From contig NZ_LT629690.1 in the NCBI RefSeq assembly GCF_900102185.1, forward strand, positions 2,418,001 through 2,482,000: 64,000 nt of DNA. Direction: 5' to 3'. The translations under genes and the position numbers were made by a program. Below the pieces are notes generated by a model, which worked only from the letters and a program-made list of their open reading frames with translations, did no database searches and had not been told where the DNA came from. Below, one piece after another: positions 1-8,010 of this stretch. Position 1 is the first letter of the stretch; each line of letters starts with the position of its first letter. This DNA comes from Terriglobus roseus. GTDB lineage: Bacteria > Acidobacteriota > Terriglobia > Terriglobales > Acidobacteriaceae.

Positions 1-422
1 GCGCCCTGCTCGCCGCCATGATAACTGCCGCCGCGAATATGCTCTCCTGAATAGCCAACCACCGGATCGGGCGGCAACGCTACCTGCCGTGCTTGTTGCT
101 CACTGCGTGTCACAGCCGCACGCGCCTCAATGAGCGAAGGATGGTGCGTCTCTGCAAGATCTAACCACTGCGCCAAGGTCATCGCGGGCTTCTGCATAAC
201 GTCCTTCAACAATTCCGGCGCGGGAAGATTCTCACCCGTGCGAAACTCCAGTGCCTCCGGCTCCTGCACTTCCTGCATGGGATACGCAAGAGCACTCCGG
301 GCTGCAGGAGCACTTTGCTGCTGTTGCATTTCACCATGATCATGGTGCATGCCTTCCATAGATTGCGCTGCAGCCGCACCACTCACCATTACGCATGCCA
401 ATACCAGAGAATGCATCCTCAT
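1..422 (-). CDS. TolC-family outer membrane efflux protein (N-terminal part, cut by window edge)
   Basis: This gene was read directly from the minus strand and is open to the left edge, so about 140 N-terminal residues are visible. It opens with a signal peptide (MRMHSLVLACVMVSG followed by AAAAQ) and then a His/Met-rich stretch (MEGMHHDHGEMQQQQ) that suggests copper contact. After that comes a helical segment of the kind that begins TolC/CusC outer-membrane factors (LAQWLDLAETHHPSLIEARAAV, shown here only as context of residues about 85-106). Its ATG overlaps the TGA of the multicopper oxidase gene as ATGA, which implies translational coupling. The inferred role is the outer-membrane channel of a copper or cation efflux system. 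The family call rests on the N-terminal pattern and context only. Confidence 0.72.
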   Translation of the reverse strand, partial: MRMHSLVLACVMVSGAAAAQSMEGMHHDHGEMQQQQSAPAARSALAYPMQEVQEPEALEFRTGENLPAPELLKDVMQKPAMTLAQWLDLAETHHPSLIEARAAVTRSEQQARQVALPPDPVVGYSGEHIRGGSYHGGEQG

Positions 423-1951
423 CGACGCACCTCCTCGGCCTTCGCAACAGCACTCGTTGCAGCACCGCCATACAATGAAGCGAATGGATCCTTCGGTCGA
501 TTCGCAGCCTTCATTGCAGCAATCACGCGATCATATTGTTCTGCAGGCAACACACGCACGAACGTCATCATGCCCTGCATGAAACGGCTCCAGCCTGCAT
601 TCAATCCGAGATTCTCTGGCCGATTGACCAACGCATCCATCTGCATCATCGGCCCTTCCATCAAAGCGTCTTGCGGATAGTTCGGCACGTTTTCTGCGTT
701 TGGCGCAGCCTCCTGCATCTGCTGCATCATTCCTTCTTGGCTTGTATCAAAGGCTCCCTGCTGCTTGCGCTGTTGTGCGCTCATACGGGGCGAACCATCC
801 ATCTGCTGCTGCATCATGCCCATCATGGATGGGTCCATGTCTGTATTTGCAAGTGCAACATCACCATTGCGCATTGCAGGCTTCGTAGCCATATCCATAT
901 TCATGGGGCGCGTCATCGGTCCCACCTGCGTCACCATCTGATTCATCATGTGGTGCGGTAGATGGCAATGCAGCATCCAGTCGCCAGGATTGTCCGCAAC
1001 AAACTCCACATCGCGCGCCTGTCCAACGCCAACCAACACAGTGTTTCCGGGCCACCACGCTGTCTCCGGAATTCGGCCACCTTCTGTGCCGGTGGTATAG
1101 AACGTGTGTCCATGCACATGCATCGGATGGTGATCCATGCCCATGTTCACAAAGCGAATGCGTATTCGCTCGCCCTGCTTCACGATGAGCGGCGTGGTTG
1201 CCGGGCTGGCTTTGCCGTTCAGCAGCAGCCAGTTGTACTCCATCTTCATGGTGTCGGGGATCGTCTGATTCGCAAGCAGAGCGAACTCCTGCAGATGGAT
1301 GACGTAGTCCTTCTCGCAGTGCGGACGATACGGGACCTTCGGGTGCATGATCACCGCGCCCAGCATGCCTGCCATCTCCTGCATGGCCATGTGCGAGTGA
1401 TAGAAGAAAGTGCCTTCCTGCTTGATGACGAAGTTATAGGTAAAGCTCTCACCAGGCTTGATGGGCGGTTGACTAATGCCCGGCATACCATCGTTGCCGA
1501 TGGTGTCTTCAAATCCATGCCAATGGATTGACGTCGACTCAGGCAGTTCATTCTTATAAATCACGCGGATCTTATCGCCCTGCGTGACCTGAATCGTAGG
1601 CCCCGGCGCACTGCCGTTGAAGCCCCACACGTCCACCCACTTCTGCGGCGCAATCTGCTGGCGAAAGACACTCGCAGTCAGGCGAAACACCTTCACATCG
1701 CCGTCCATCTCGAATGGCAAGTCTCCCACTTCCGTGGTTATGACTGGAGCCGTGGCCAACGGCTTTGCGCCCGTATCCAATTTTGAAAGCGAGCCACTTG
1801 CTGTGCCCAGGTATCCGCCCTTCGCATGCACTTGCGGTCCTGCATTCTGCGGAACAGAGGCCATAACCTCCGCCTTGCTTTCGCGCCCAGTGGCAAGTAA
1901 TGCTGCGGACCATGCAGCCGTGCGCTGCAGAAACGATCTGCGTGTCGACAT
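419..1951 (-). CDS. Tat-exported multicopper oxidase (copper tolerance type)
   Basis: This 510-residue protein is predicted to oxidise Cu(I) or phenolic substrates in the periplasm using O2. The Tat signal is MSTRRSFLQRTAAWSAALLA. All four copper motifs are present: HWH (about 143-145), HSH (185-187), HPMHVHGH (275-282) and HCHLPHHMM (328-336), so type 1, 2 and 3 copper sites look complete. Roughly 170 residues follow the last copper motif. They include a Met-rich stretch (about 345-440, for example DPSMMGMMQQQM), an unusual position for such a segment. The ATG at 1951 has GGAG nine bases upstream; the frame is open further upstream without a signal peptide or good ribosome site. It lies between a Met/Cys-rich secreted protein and a TolC-type gene, which supports copper homeostasis. 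Confidence 0.9.
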   Translation of the reverse strand: MSTRRSFLQRTAAWSAALLATGRESKAEVMASVPQNAGPQVHAKGGYLGTASGSLSKLDTGAKPLATAPVITTEVGDLPFEMDGDVKVFRLTASVFRQQIAPQKWVDVWGFNGSAPGPTIQVTQGDKIRVIYKNELPESTSIHWHGFEDTIGNDGMPGISQPPIKPGESFTYNFVIKQEGTFFYHSHMAMQEMAGMLGAVIMHPKVPYRPHCEKDYVIHLQEFALLANQTIPDTMKMEYNWLLLNGKASPATTPLIVKQGERIRIRFVNMGMDHHPMHVHGHTFYTTGTEGGRIPETAWWPGNTVLVGVGQARDVEFVADNPGDWMLHCHLPHHMMNQMVTQVGPMTRPMNMDMATKPAMRNGDVALANTDMDPSMMGMMQQQMDGSPRMSAQQRKQQGAFDTSQEGMMQQMQEAAPNAENVPNYPQDALMEGPMMQMDALVNRPENLGLNAGWSRFMQGMMTFVRVLPAEQYDRVIAAMKAANRPKDPFASLYGGAATSAVAKAEEVRR

Positions 1952-2063
1952 CTTTAGAAACTCCATGCTGAAAACCAACGTGTACCAACGGCGCATAGCG
2001 ACACACCGCAACGTCAGGCGTGCATAACTGCGCATTCATAAACACGCAGCAGCAGCCGACGTA

Positions 2064-2501
2064 TTACACGCGCAACATGGAGGTCTGTTCGAGAGGAGAG
2101 AGTGGAACAGCAAGAGGATGATCTGCGGCATCCAGAGTGCGAGTAGCCGGCACAACCACATGCTCTGTGACGGGAAGAGTCACGGCCACCAGCAGTCCTG
2201 CATCATCCGTTAAAACGCGAGAGTCCGCAGAAGGAGGCAATGCCTGATGGCGGCAATTCATCTGCCCGCATCCAGCATCTGCATTGGGCAAATTGTTGTG
2301 CTCAGAACGCATGCCCTGGCAATGCTCCATACTGGAGTCCATCACCATGGCATCGTCATGCGATGTCACAGTGGCCTCATCCATCGCCGATGCAGCCATC
2401 GGCGGCATTGCCGACATAGCGCATAGCGACTCACAACGTGCCGTTCCCACAGAGAGCAGCAAGAGCAGGCAAAGCATCGCGTTGGCGATCGTCTTCCGCA
2501 T
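2064..2501 (-). CDS. Small secreted Met/His/Cys-rich protein, putative copper binder
   Basis: The protein has 145 residues. An N-terminal signal peptide (MRKTIANAMLCLLLLLSVGTA) is followed by a region very rich in Met, Cys, His and Asp (for example MDSSMEHCQGM and CGQMNCRHQ), then a plain hydrophilic tail. I recognise no named family. The metal-ligand density and its place 112 bases upstream of the multicopper oxidase make a periplasmic copper chaperone or sponge the most likely role, which is inference. The ATG at 2501 has a strong AGGAGG-type site at good spacing. The longer frame to 2624 would overlap the 3' end of the fumarase gene. Confidence 0.75.
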   Translation of the reverse strand: MRKTIANAMLCLLLLLSVGTARCESLCAMSAMPPMAASAMDEATVTSHDDAMVMDSSMEHCQGMRSEHNNLPNADAGCGQMNCRHQALPPSADSRVLTDDAGLLVAVTLPVTEHVVVPATRTLDAADHPLAVPLSPLEQTSMLRV

Positions 2502-2566
2502 TTCACTGTCCTCCTGCCTTCTAGGATGCACCAGAATCGCGTTCGATGCATTCCAAACTCGCATGC

Positions 2567-4099
2567 CTACTGAAGAATCGGCACACCGCCAAGGTCTTGC
2601 GAAGCCGCAATCCGCGCGGACCACTCTACCGGACCAGTCGTATGAACGCTGGTTCCATCCGCGCTAACTGCCACGGTCACAGGCATATCTACCACTTCAA
2701 ATTCGTAGATCGCCTCCATTCCAAGGTCTTCAAATGCCAGCACCTTCGACGCCTTGATAGCCTTCGACACCAGGTACGCCGCGCCGCCAACGGCCATCAG
2801 ATACACCGCGCCATTGTCCTTAATGGCTTCAATCGCCTGCGGTCCACGTTCGCTCTTACCCACCATGCCCAGAAGACCGGTCTGCTCCAGCATCTGCCGC
2901 GTGAACTTATCCATACGAGTCGCAGTCGTCGGTCCCGCTGGCCCCACCACTTCTTCACGCACCGGATCGACTGGGCCAACGTAGTAGATGAAGCGGTTCG
3001 TGAAATCGACTGGCAGCTTCTCATCACGGTTCAGCATGTCCGTCATGCGCTTGTGGGCAGCATCACGCCCCGTCAGGAGCTTGCCGTTTAGCAGCACGGT
3101 TTCCCCCGCCTGCCACGTCGCCACTTCTTCACGCGTCACCGTATCCAGATTCACGCGGCGCGCATTTGTGGGGTTGTAAGTCAGCTTCGGCCAATCTTCC
3201 AGCGACGGTGGATCAAGCTTCGCTGGCCCACTGCCGTCCAGATGAAAATGCACGTGCCGCGTGGCCGCACAATTCGGAATCATGGCAACGGGAAGATTCG
3301 CAGCGTGCGTTGGAGCGTCAAGAATCTTGATATCCAGCACAGTTGTAAGGCCACCAAGCCCCTGCGCTCCAATACCAAGAGCATTCACCTTGCGATAGAG
3401 CTCAATGCGCAGTTCCTCAGTCTTGTTCTGCGGACCACGCGCAATCAGGTCCTGCATGTCGATGGGTTCCATCAGCGACTGTTTAGCCAGGAGCATCGCC
3501 TTCTCCGCCGTGCCGCCGATGCCAATACCCAGCATTCCCGGCGGGCACCATCCAGCGCCCATCTGCGGCACCATCTTCAGCACCCAATCCACAATGCTGT
3601 CCGACGGGTTCAACATGGCGAACTTACTCTTCGCCTCGCTACCGCCGCCCTTCGCCGCCACGATTACATCCACCCCATTGCCAGCGACAAGTTCGGTGAC
3701 CACAACCGCAGGCGTATTGTCCTTCGTGTTCTTGCGGCTGAAGGCAGGATCCGCCAACACCGACGCACGCAACGTGTTGTCCGGGTCCAGGTATGCGCGG
3801 CGCACGCCTTCATCACACATCTGTTGAACATCCAATGTGGCATCGGCAAACTGCACGCCCATGCCGATCTTCAGGAAAACAGACACAATCCCGGTGTCCT
3901 GGCAGATGGGGCGATGCCCCTCCGCACACATGCGGCTATTGATCAGGATCTGCGCCATCGCATCCTTGGCAGCCACAGACTCCTCCAGCTCATAGGCACG
4001 AGCGAGGTTCGTGATGTAGTCCACCGGGTGGTAGTAGCTGATGTACTGCAGCGCATCCGCAATGCTGCTGATGAAGTCTTCCTGCTTGATCTGCGTCAT
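2567..4099 (-). CDS. fumA: Class I fumarate hydratase, fused alpha and beta parts (4Fe-4S)
   Basis: This enzyme interconverts fumarate and L-malate in the TCA cycle. The 510-residue protein carries both parts of class I fumarases in one chain. The N-terminal part has three cysteines in the expected cluster contexts: GHRPICQDTG, GWCPPGMLGIGIGG and MIPNCAATRH. The C-terminal part has GPTTATRMDKF, typical of the beta half. Length fits the fused FumA/FumB type. The ATG at 4099 has GGAG five bases upstream. Class I enzymes are oxygen-sensitive as a family, so use under low oxygen is possible. The copper genes follow on the same strand after 65 bases. The symbol is by family only, and tartrate dehydratase-like substrates cannot be fully excluded. 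Confidence 0.9.
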   Translation of the reverse strand: MTQIKQEDFISSIADALQYISYYHPVDYITNLARAYELEESVAAKDAMAQILINSRMCAEGHRPICQDTGIVSVFLKIGMGVQFADATLDVQQMCDEGVRRAYLDPDNTLRASVLADPAFSRKNTKDNTPAVVVTELVAGNGVDVIVAAKGGGSEAKSKFAMLNPSDSIVDWVLKMVPQMGAGWCPPGMLGIGIGGTAEKAMLLAKQSLMEPIDMQDLIARGPQNKTEELRIELYRKVNALGIGAQGLGGLTTVLDIKILDAPTHAANLPVAMIPNCAATRHVHFHLDGSGPAKLDPPSLEDWPKLTYNPTNARRVNLDTVTREEVATWQAGETVLLNGKLLTGRDAAHKRMTDMLNRDEKLPVDFTNRFIYYVGPVDPVREEVVGPAGPTTATRMDKFTRQMLEQTGLLGMVGKSERGPQAIEAIKDNGAVYLMAVGGAAYLVSKAIKASKVLAFEDLGMEAIYEFEVVDMPVTVAVSADGTSVHTTGPVEWSARIAASQDLGGVPILQ

Positions 4100-4160
4100 G
4101 ACAACTCCATGGTAAGTCACTGGAAATTTGACCGGATGCAATCAGATTCCAGTTCGCAGA

Positions 4161-4178
4161 GGCTATCGAAAGATAGCC
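4161..4178. promoter_or_regulatory. Perfect 7-bp hairpin with GAAA loop between divergent fum and asnB
   Basis: GGCTATC (4161-4167), GAAA, GATAGCC (4172-4178) form a perfect inverted repeat in the 176-base gap between the divergent fumarase and asparagine synthase genes. A second partial copy (GATAGCCTATC, 4172-4182) overlaps it, and a direct repeat TAACGACAA occurs twice nearby (about 4206-4224). It could be an operator or a leader stem-loop. Its role is unknown. Confidence 0.4.
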
Positions 4179-4275
4179 TATCTTAACCCCTTTGTTTGTG
4201 ACCTAATAACGACAATTAACGACAAGTTCTGCAAGCACTGTAATTCTGGAAATCTCCTCCTCCCGGCGGTCTTTT

Positions 4276-6075
4276 ATGTGTGGTATTGCAGGCTTCCTGG
4301 CTCTGAAAGAGCAGGCGTCCTCCCCGTTCGAAACACTGAACACGATGGCATACCCGATGAGAAACAGGGGGCCAGACGCGTATGGATCCTGGATAGGGCC
4401 GGAAAAAGAGGTCGGCATGGCCCACCGTCGCCTGTCGATCATTGATCCCACACAAGACTCTGACCAGCCGATGCATCTTCAGGGTGGCTCTCTCACCATC
4501 GTCTTCAATGGAGAGATCTATAACTTTCGTGAACTTCGCTCGCAATTGGAGTTTTACGGGCATCGCTTTCTGACTGAGAGCGACACGGAAGTCCTTCTCC
4601 ACATGTACCAGCAATACGGGCTGGACATGCTTCCCATGCTTCGAGGGATGTACGCCTTCGCCATATGGGATCGAGATAGCCGAACGCTTGTGTTGGCGCG
4701 GGATCCTTTGGGCATCAAGCCCATGTACTACAGCGTGGTCGACGGCAAGTTTTGTTTTGCTTCGCAGGTGAAGTCACTCACGCCGCTACTGGACACCTAC
4801 ACCCCTGATCCCGCCGGCCAAGCAGCCTTCCTTTTGTGGGGTTCGGTTCCTGAGCCTTACACGCTTTACCGTGAGATTCGGTGCATGCCTGCGGGATCCG
4901 CGATGATCGTGGAGCCGGGATGCGAGCCTCGGATCATGCAGGGAGAGACGGTCAGCGACGTCTTTGCCGCGGCTGCGGAACAAGAGGTGACACAGGATTG
5001 GTCCGAGCGACAGCATATCCTCCGCGAAGCACTGATGGACTCCGTTTACGCCCATATGATCGCGGACGTTCCAGTAGCGCTCTTCCTATCGGCAGGGTTG
5101 GATTCCGCCACTATCGCGGGGTTGCTGAGCGAAAGAAAAGAAGGCTCTCCTGAGACAATGACGCTCGGTTTTACCGGCGGCAACATCGTAAATGAAACCA
5201 AACTAGCCAGCGAAATCGCCGATTTTTATGGCTTGGGACATAAGGAAAGGTATTTCGGCGCGAGAGAGTTCGCGCAAATGTACGAGGCGTTCGTAGAGGC
5301 AATGGACCAGCCCACGATCGACGGCATGAATGTCTTTATGATCAGCCGCATGGCCAAAGATTTTGGTTACAAAGTGGCCATCTCCGGCATAGGAGGCGAC
5401 GAACTCTTTGCCGGTTATCCCAGCTTCCGTCAGGTCCCCTCGATGAAGCGGACGTTTCAGTGGGCGAATGGTATTCCCGGCATAGGGCAGACATTCAGGT
5501 GGCTATCCGCACCTTTACTACGTCGTATCACTTCCCCAAAATACGCAGGGCTGCTGGAATACGGCGCTAATATCCAGGGTTCCTATCTGCTCCGCCGTGG
5601 TCTTTTCATGCCATGGGAATTAAAGGAAGTAATGGATCCCGACATGGCCCGCGACGGATTGCGTGAACTGGAGAAGACAGGCCTGATTGGACTGCGGCTT
5701 CCGACGTCGATGCAATCTGACGATGTCGACAAAATGCATGTCCACATCCTTGAAATGACCATGTACATGCGGAACCAGTTATTGAGAGACGCTGATTGGG
5801 CCGGTATGGCAAACTCTGTCGAAATACGAGTTCCATTCGCCGACTGGAAACTGTTGAAGATCCTCGCGCCCTATATCGTGCACGGGGGCTTCACGAAACA
5901 GGATATGGTCGCTACCCCAACAAGACATTTGCCACCCCATATCCTCAATCGACCCAAGACGGGCTTTGCAGCTCCCGTCCGCGACTGGCTCAGTGCAGGC
6001 TTCCCAGGAGAAAAGCCAAAGCGTGGACTGAGAGGCTGGGCGCTTCATCTGCAAAAAGCGTTCGCTGTGGGATGA
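4276..6075 (+). CDS. asnB: Glutamine-hydrolysing asparagine synthase
   Basis: The enzyme makes asparagine from aspartate, ATP and glutamine. The chain begins Met-Cys-Gly-Ile, so Cys2 is the N-terminal nucleophile of the class II glutaminase domain, and this fixes the start even though no clear ribosome-binding site precedes it. Glutaminase motifs follow: RNRGPDAYGSW, RLSIIDP and NGEIYNFRELR. The synthetase domain holds the ATP-binding loop LSAGLDSATIAGLL (about 271-284) and ISGIGGDELFAGY. At 599 residues it is slightly shorter than many AsnB proteins. By eye the codon use is less GC-biased than in neighbouring genes. Some AsnB homologues act in sugar or peptide modification clusters, but no such genes are nearby; an amidase follows after 27 bases. 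Confidence 0.9.
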   Translation: MCGIAGFLALKEQASSPFETLNTMAYPMRNRGPDAYGSWIGPEKEVGMAHRRLSIIDPTQDSDQPMHLQGGSLTIVFNGEIYNFRELRSQLEFYGHRFLTESDTEVLLHMYQQYGLDMLPMLRGMYAFAIWDRDSRTLVLARDPLGIKPMYYSVVDGKFCFASQVKSLTPLLDTYTPDPAGQAAFLLWGSVPEPYTLYREIRCMPAGSAMIVEPGCEPRIMQGETVSDVFAAAAEQEVTQDWSERQHILREALMDSVYAHMIADVPVALFLSAGLDSATIAGLLSERKEGSPETMTLGFTGGNIVNETKLASEIADFYGLGHKERYFGAREFAQMYEAFVEAMDQPTIDGMNVFMISRMAKDFGYKVAISGIGGDELFAGYPSFRQVPSMKRTFQWANGIPGIGQTFRWLSAPLLRRITSPKYAGLLEYGANIQGSYLLRRGLFMPWELKEVMDPDMARDGLRELEKTGLIGLRLPTSMQSDDVDKMHVHILEMTMYMRNQLLRDADWAGMANSVEIRVPFADWKLLKILAPYIVHGGFTKQDMVATPTRHLPPHILNRPKTGFAAPVRDWLSAGFPGEKPKRGLRGWALHLQKAFAVG

Positions 6076-6102
6076 TCATGACTCGCCCAATACAATCAGA
6101 CA

Positions 6103-7446
6103 ATGCGTCCGATTGGCGATGTTCTGCAACAACTTCACTCTGGAGTAACGACCAGCCGCATGCTGGTTGAACAATGCCTCACCAACATCGCCAATCCCGA
6201 TGGCGAAGGTGCGCGCACGTTCACGCGCGTTAACGACAGAGCTCTGCAACAAGCCGATGAAGCCGACGCTCTGCTGCGCGAGGGCGATACAGCAAACAAG
6301 CCTCTGCTGGGACTCCCCATCTCCGTTAAGGACCTGTTCGATGTCGAAGGTGAAGTTACCACCGCAGGCTCGGTGGTTCTGAGCGAAGCTCCACCAGCCG
6401 ATCAGGACGCGGCCATCATTGCACGTCTACGCGATGCAGGGGCTGTCATCATTGGACGCACGAACATGACAGAGTTCGCCTACAGCGGGCTCGGTTTAAA
6501 TCCGCATTACGGCACTCCTGCTAACCCATGGGATCGCGCACATCGTCGCATACCTGGCGGCTCCTCCAGTGGCGCTGCGATCTCCGTGACAGATGACATG
6601 GCCATCGCAGCCATCGGAACTGATACAGGTGGTTCGGTGCGAATCCCGTCTGCGTTATGTGGACTTACTGGCTTCAAACCCACAGCTGGTCGCATTCCGC
6701 TACACGGCACGGTGCCACTGGCTCGCAGTCTTGATTCCGTCGGGCCGCTCGCAGTCACGGTGGATTGCTGCGCCCGATTGGATGCCGTGCTCTCAGGCGA
6801 GATCCATGCATCACACCCCCCACTACCTCTGCATAACCTCAAGTTCGGCGTTTTGCAGGGTTACGTTCTTGAAGGATTGGATGACACCACTGCCACCGCC
6901 TTCCACAATGCGTTAAACGCGTTGAAAGAAGCTGGCGCGACCACAGAACCAGTGGAATTCCCCGCGCTGGCGCGGATCCCTGCAAGCAACCAGACCGCTG
7001 CGGCGGAAGCCTATGCATGGCACCGACGCTCGCTTGCAACCAGCGGGCACCGCTACGATCCGCACGTCTCCACACGCATCCTGCACGGCGCCAACATGCT
7101 TGCCGCTGATTTGCTGGACTTGATGCAAGCACGCCGCGAAATCATCGCTGAATCCATGCAAGTCTTCGCTGGCTACGACGCCATCCTCCTGCCCACCACG
7201 CCCATCATCGCGCCCTCTATTGCCGACTTGGAACACGACGATGCAGCCTACTTCAATGCCAACGGACTAATGCTGCGCAACACCAGCATCTTCAACTTCC
7301 TCGATGGCTGCGGACTTTCCGTTCCCTGTCATCGCAACGGTGAAGCACCCGTTGGTCTGATGATTGCCGGGACTCACGGCAGCGACGCTCATATCCTGCG
7401 TGTCGGCTCAGCTATCGAAGTGGCTCTGACGCCATTACGCCAATAA
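6103..7446 (+). CDS. Amidase-signature family amidase
   Basis: This 447-residue amidohydrolase has an intact Ser-cisSer-Lys triad: Lys76 in SVKDLFD, cis-Ser154 in PGGSSSGAA and nucleophile Ser178 in TDTGGSVRIP, with the 24-residue spacing between the serines usual for the family. It resembles GatA and small-molecule amidases, but no gatB or gatC is adjacent, so a free amidase is more likely than a tRNA amidotransferase subunit. It lies 27 bases downstream of asnB in the same direction and ends at a strong terminator, so the two are probably cotranscribed. The substrate is unknown. Confidence 0.85.
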   Translation: MRPIGDVLQQLHSGVTTSRMLVEQCLTNIANPDGEGARTFTRVNDRALQQADEADALLREGDTANKPLLGLPISVKDLFDVEGEVTTAGSVVLSEAPPADQDAAIIARLRDAGAVIIGRTNMTEFAYSGLGLNPHYGTPANPWDRAHRRIPGGSSSGAAISVTDDMAIAAIGTDTGGSVRIPSALCGLTGFKPTAGRIPLHGTVPLARSLDSVGPLAVTVDCCARLDAVLSGEIHASHPPLPLHNLKFGVLQGYVLEGLDDTTATAFHNALNALKEAGATTEPVEFPALARIPASNQTAAAEAYAWHRRSLATSGHRYDPHVSTRILHGANMLAADLLDLMQARREIIAESMQVFAGYDAILLPTTPIIAPSIADLEHDDAAYFNANGLMLRNTSIFNFLDGCGLSVPCHRNGEAPVGLMIAGTHGSDAHILRVGSAIEVALTPLRQ

Positions 7447-7450
7447 CAAA

Positions 7451-7475
7451 AGCCTCGCCGAAGCGAGGCTTTCTT
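7451..7475 (+). terminator. Rho-independent terminator, probably bidirectional
   Basis: AGCCTCGC (7451-7458), loop CGAA, GCGAGGCT (7463-7470), then a T-rich tract TTCTT. The other strand has TTTTG after the stem. It lies between the convergent amidase gene and the small exported protein gene, so it can end both transcripts. Confidence 0.85.
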
Positions 7476-7493
7476 ATCCAGATGAAGAACCAC

Positions 7494-7931
7494 CTACTCG
7501 ATAGTTAGTTCGCGCGTAATCGTATCGCGCGTATCAAACTGACTGATCGTCTTCTGATCGGTCTTCTTCTCTTTCGATTCCGCCCAAAGCTGATAGTCCA
7601 CGGTACGCGAAAGCTGCACGAAACGGAACTTGCCTGTCTCATCCACAGTGACGGATTTAACGTTCTTGTTGCCGTCGTTTTTGAGGTACACCACAGCGCC
7701 CTTCGCCGGTACGCCATCCTTGCCCTTCACCACACCGCTGACCACGCGTTCATGCACAACGGTCTTGGTGTCATACGTGCCAATTCCAAGGCCTTTCTCG
7801 CCGCCTGCGCCTGTCCCGTTCGCATTGCGGCTCATACCCGGAATAAATTGGGCGTGTGCACTCGCAACTCCGGCAAATGAGAACACTCCGGCAAGAAGGA
7901 CCAAAGAAAAAGAGAAACGCTTCATGGGCAT
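7494..7931 (-). CDS. Exported protein with carboxypeptidase regulatory-like domain
   Basis: This 145-residue protein has a signal peptide (MPMKRFSFSLVLLAGVFSFA, probably cut after SAHAQ). Its mature part resembles one carboxypeptidase regulatory-like beta-sandwich: VSGVVKGKDGVPAKGAVVYL, then VDETGKFRFVQL, then YQLWAESKEKKTD. Such domains bind or scaffold in the periplasm or at the surface and are very common in acidobacteria. No catalytic domain is attached. GGGAG lies seven bases before the first ATG. The precise role is unknown. Confidence 0.75.
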   Translation of the reverse strand: MPMKRFSFSLVLLAGVFSFAGVASAHAQFIPGMSRNANGTGAGGEKGLGIGTYDTKTVVHERVVSGVVKGKDGVPAKGAVVYLKNDGNKNVKSVTVDETGKFRFVQLSRTVDYQLWAESKEKKTDQKTISQFDTRDTITRELTIE

Positions 7932-8010
7932 GATTTTACTCCCGCCGAGGGCAGTTTCGCACCCCTGTTTGCAGCGTGGCTAACATCTAATTTCATAAGG
8001 GAGATAGAGC

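Noticed and set aside
3242-4186. 314-residue plus-strand frame opposite fumarase
   Set aside because: His/Arg-rich shadow of a well-supported gene on the other strand.
7839-7850. GGAATAAATTGG resembling the ECF -35 box
   Set aside because: It lies inside the coding sequence of the exported carboxypeptidase-regulatory-like protein and lacks the GTTCT box at 14 bases.
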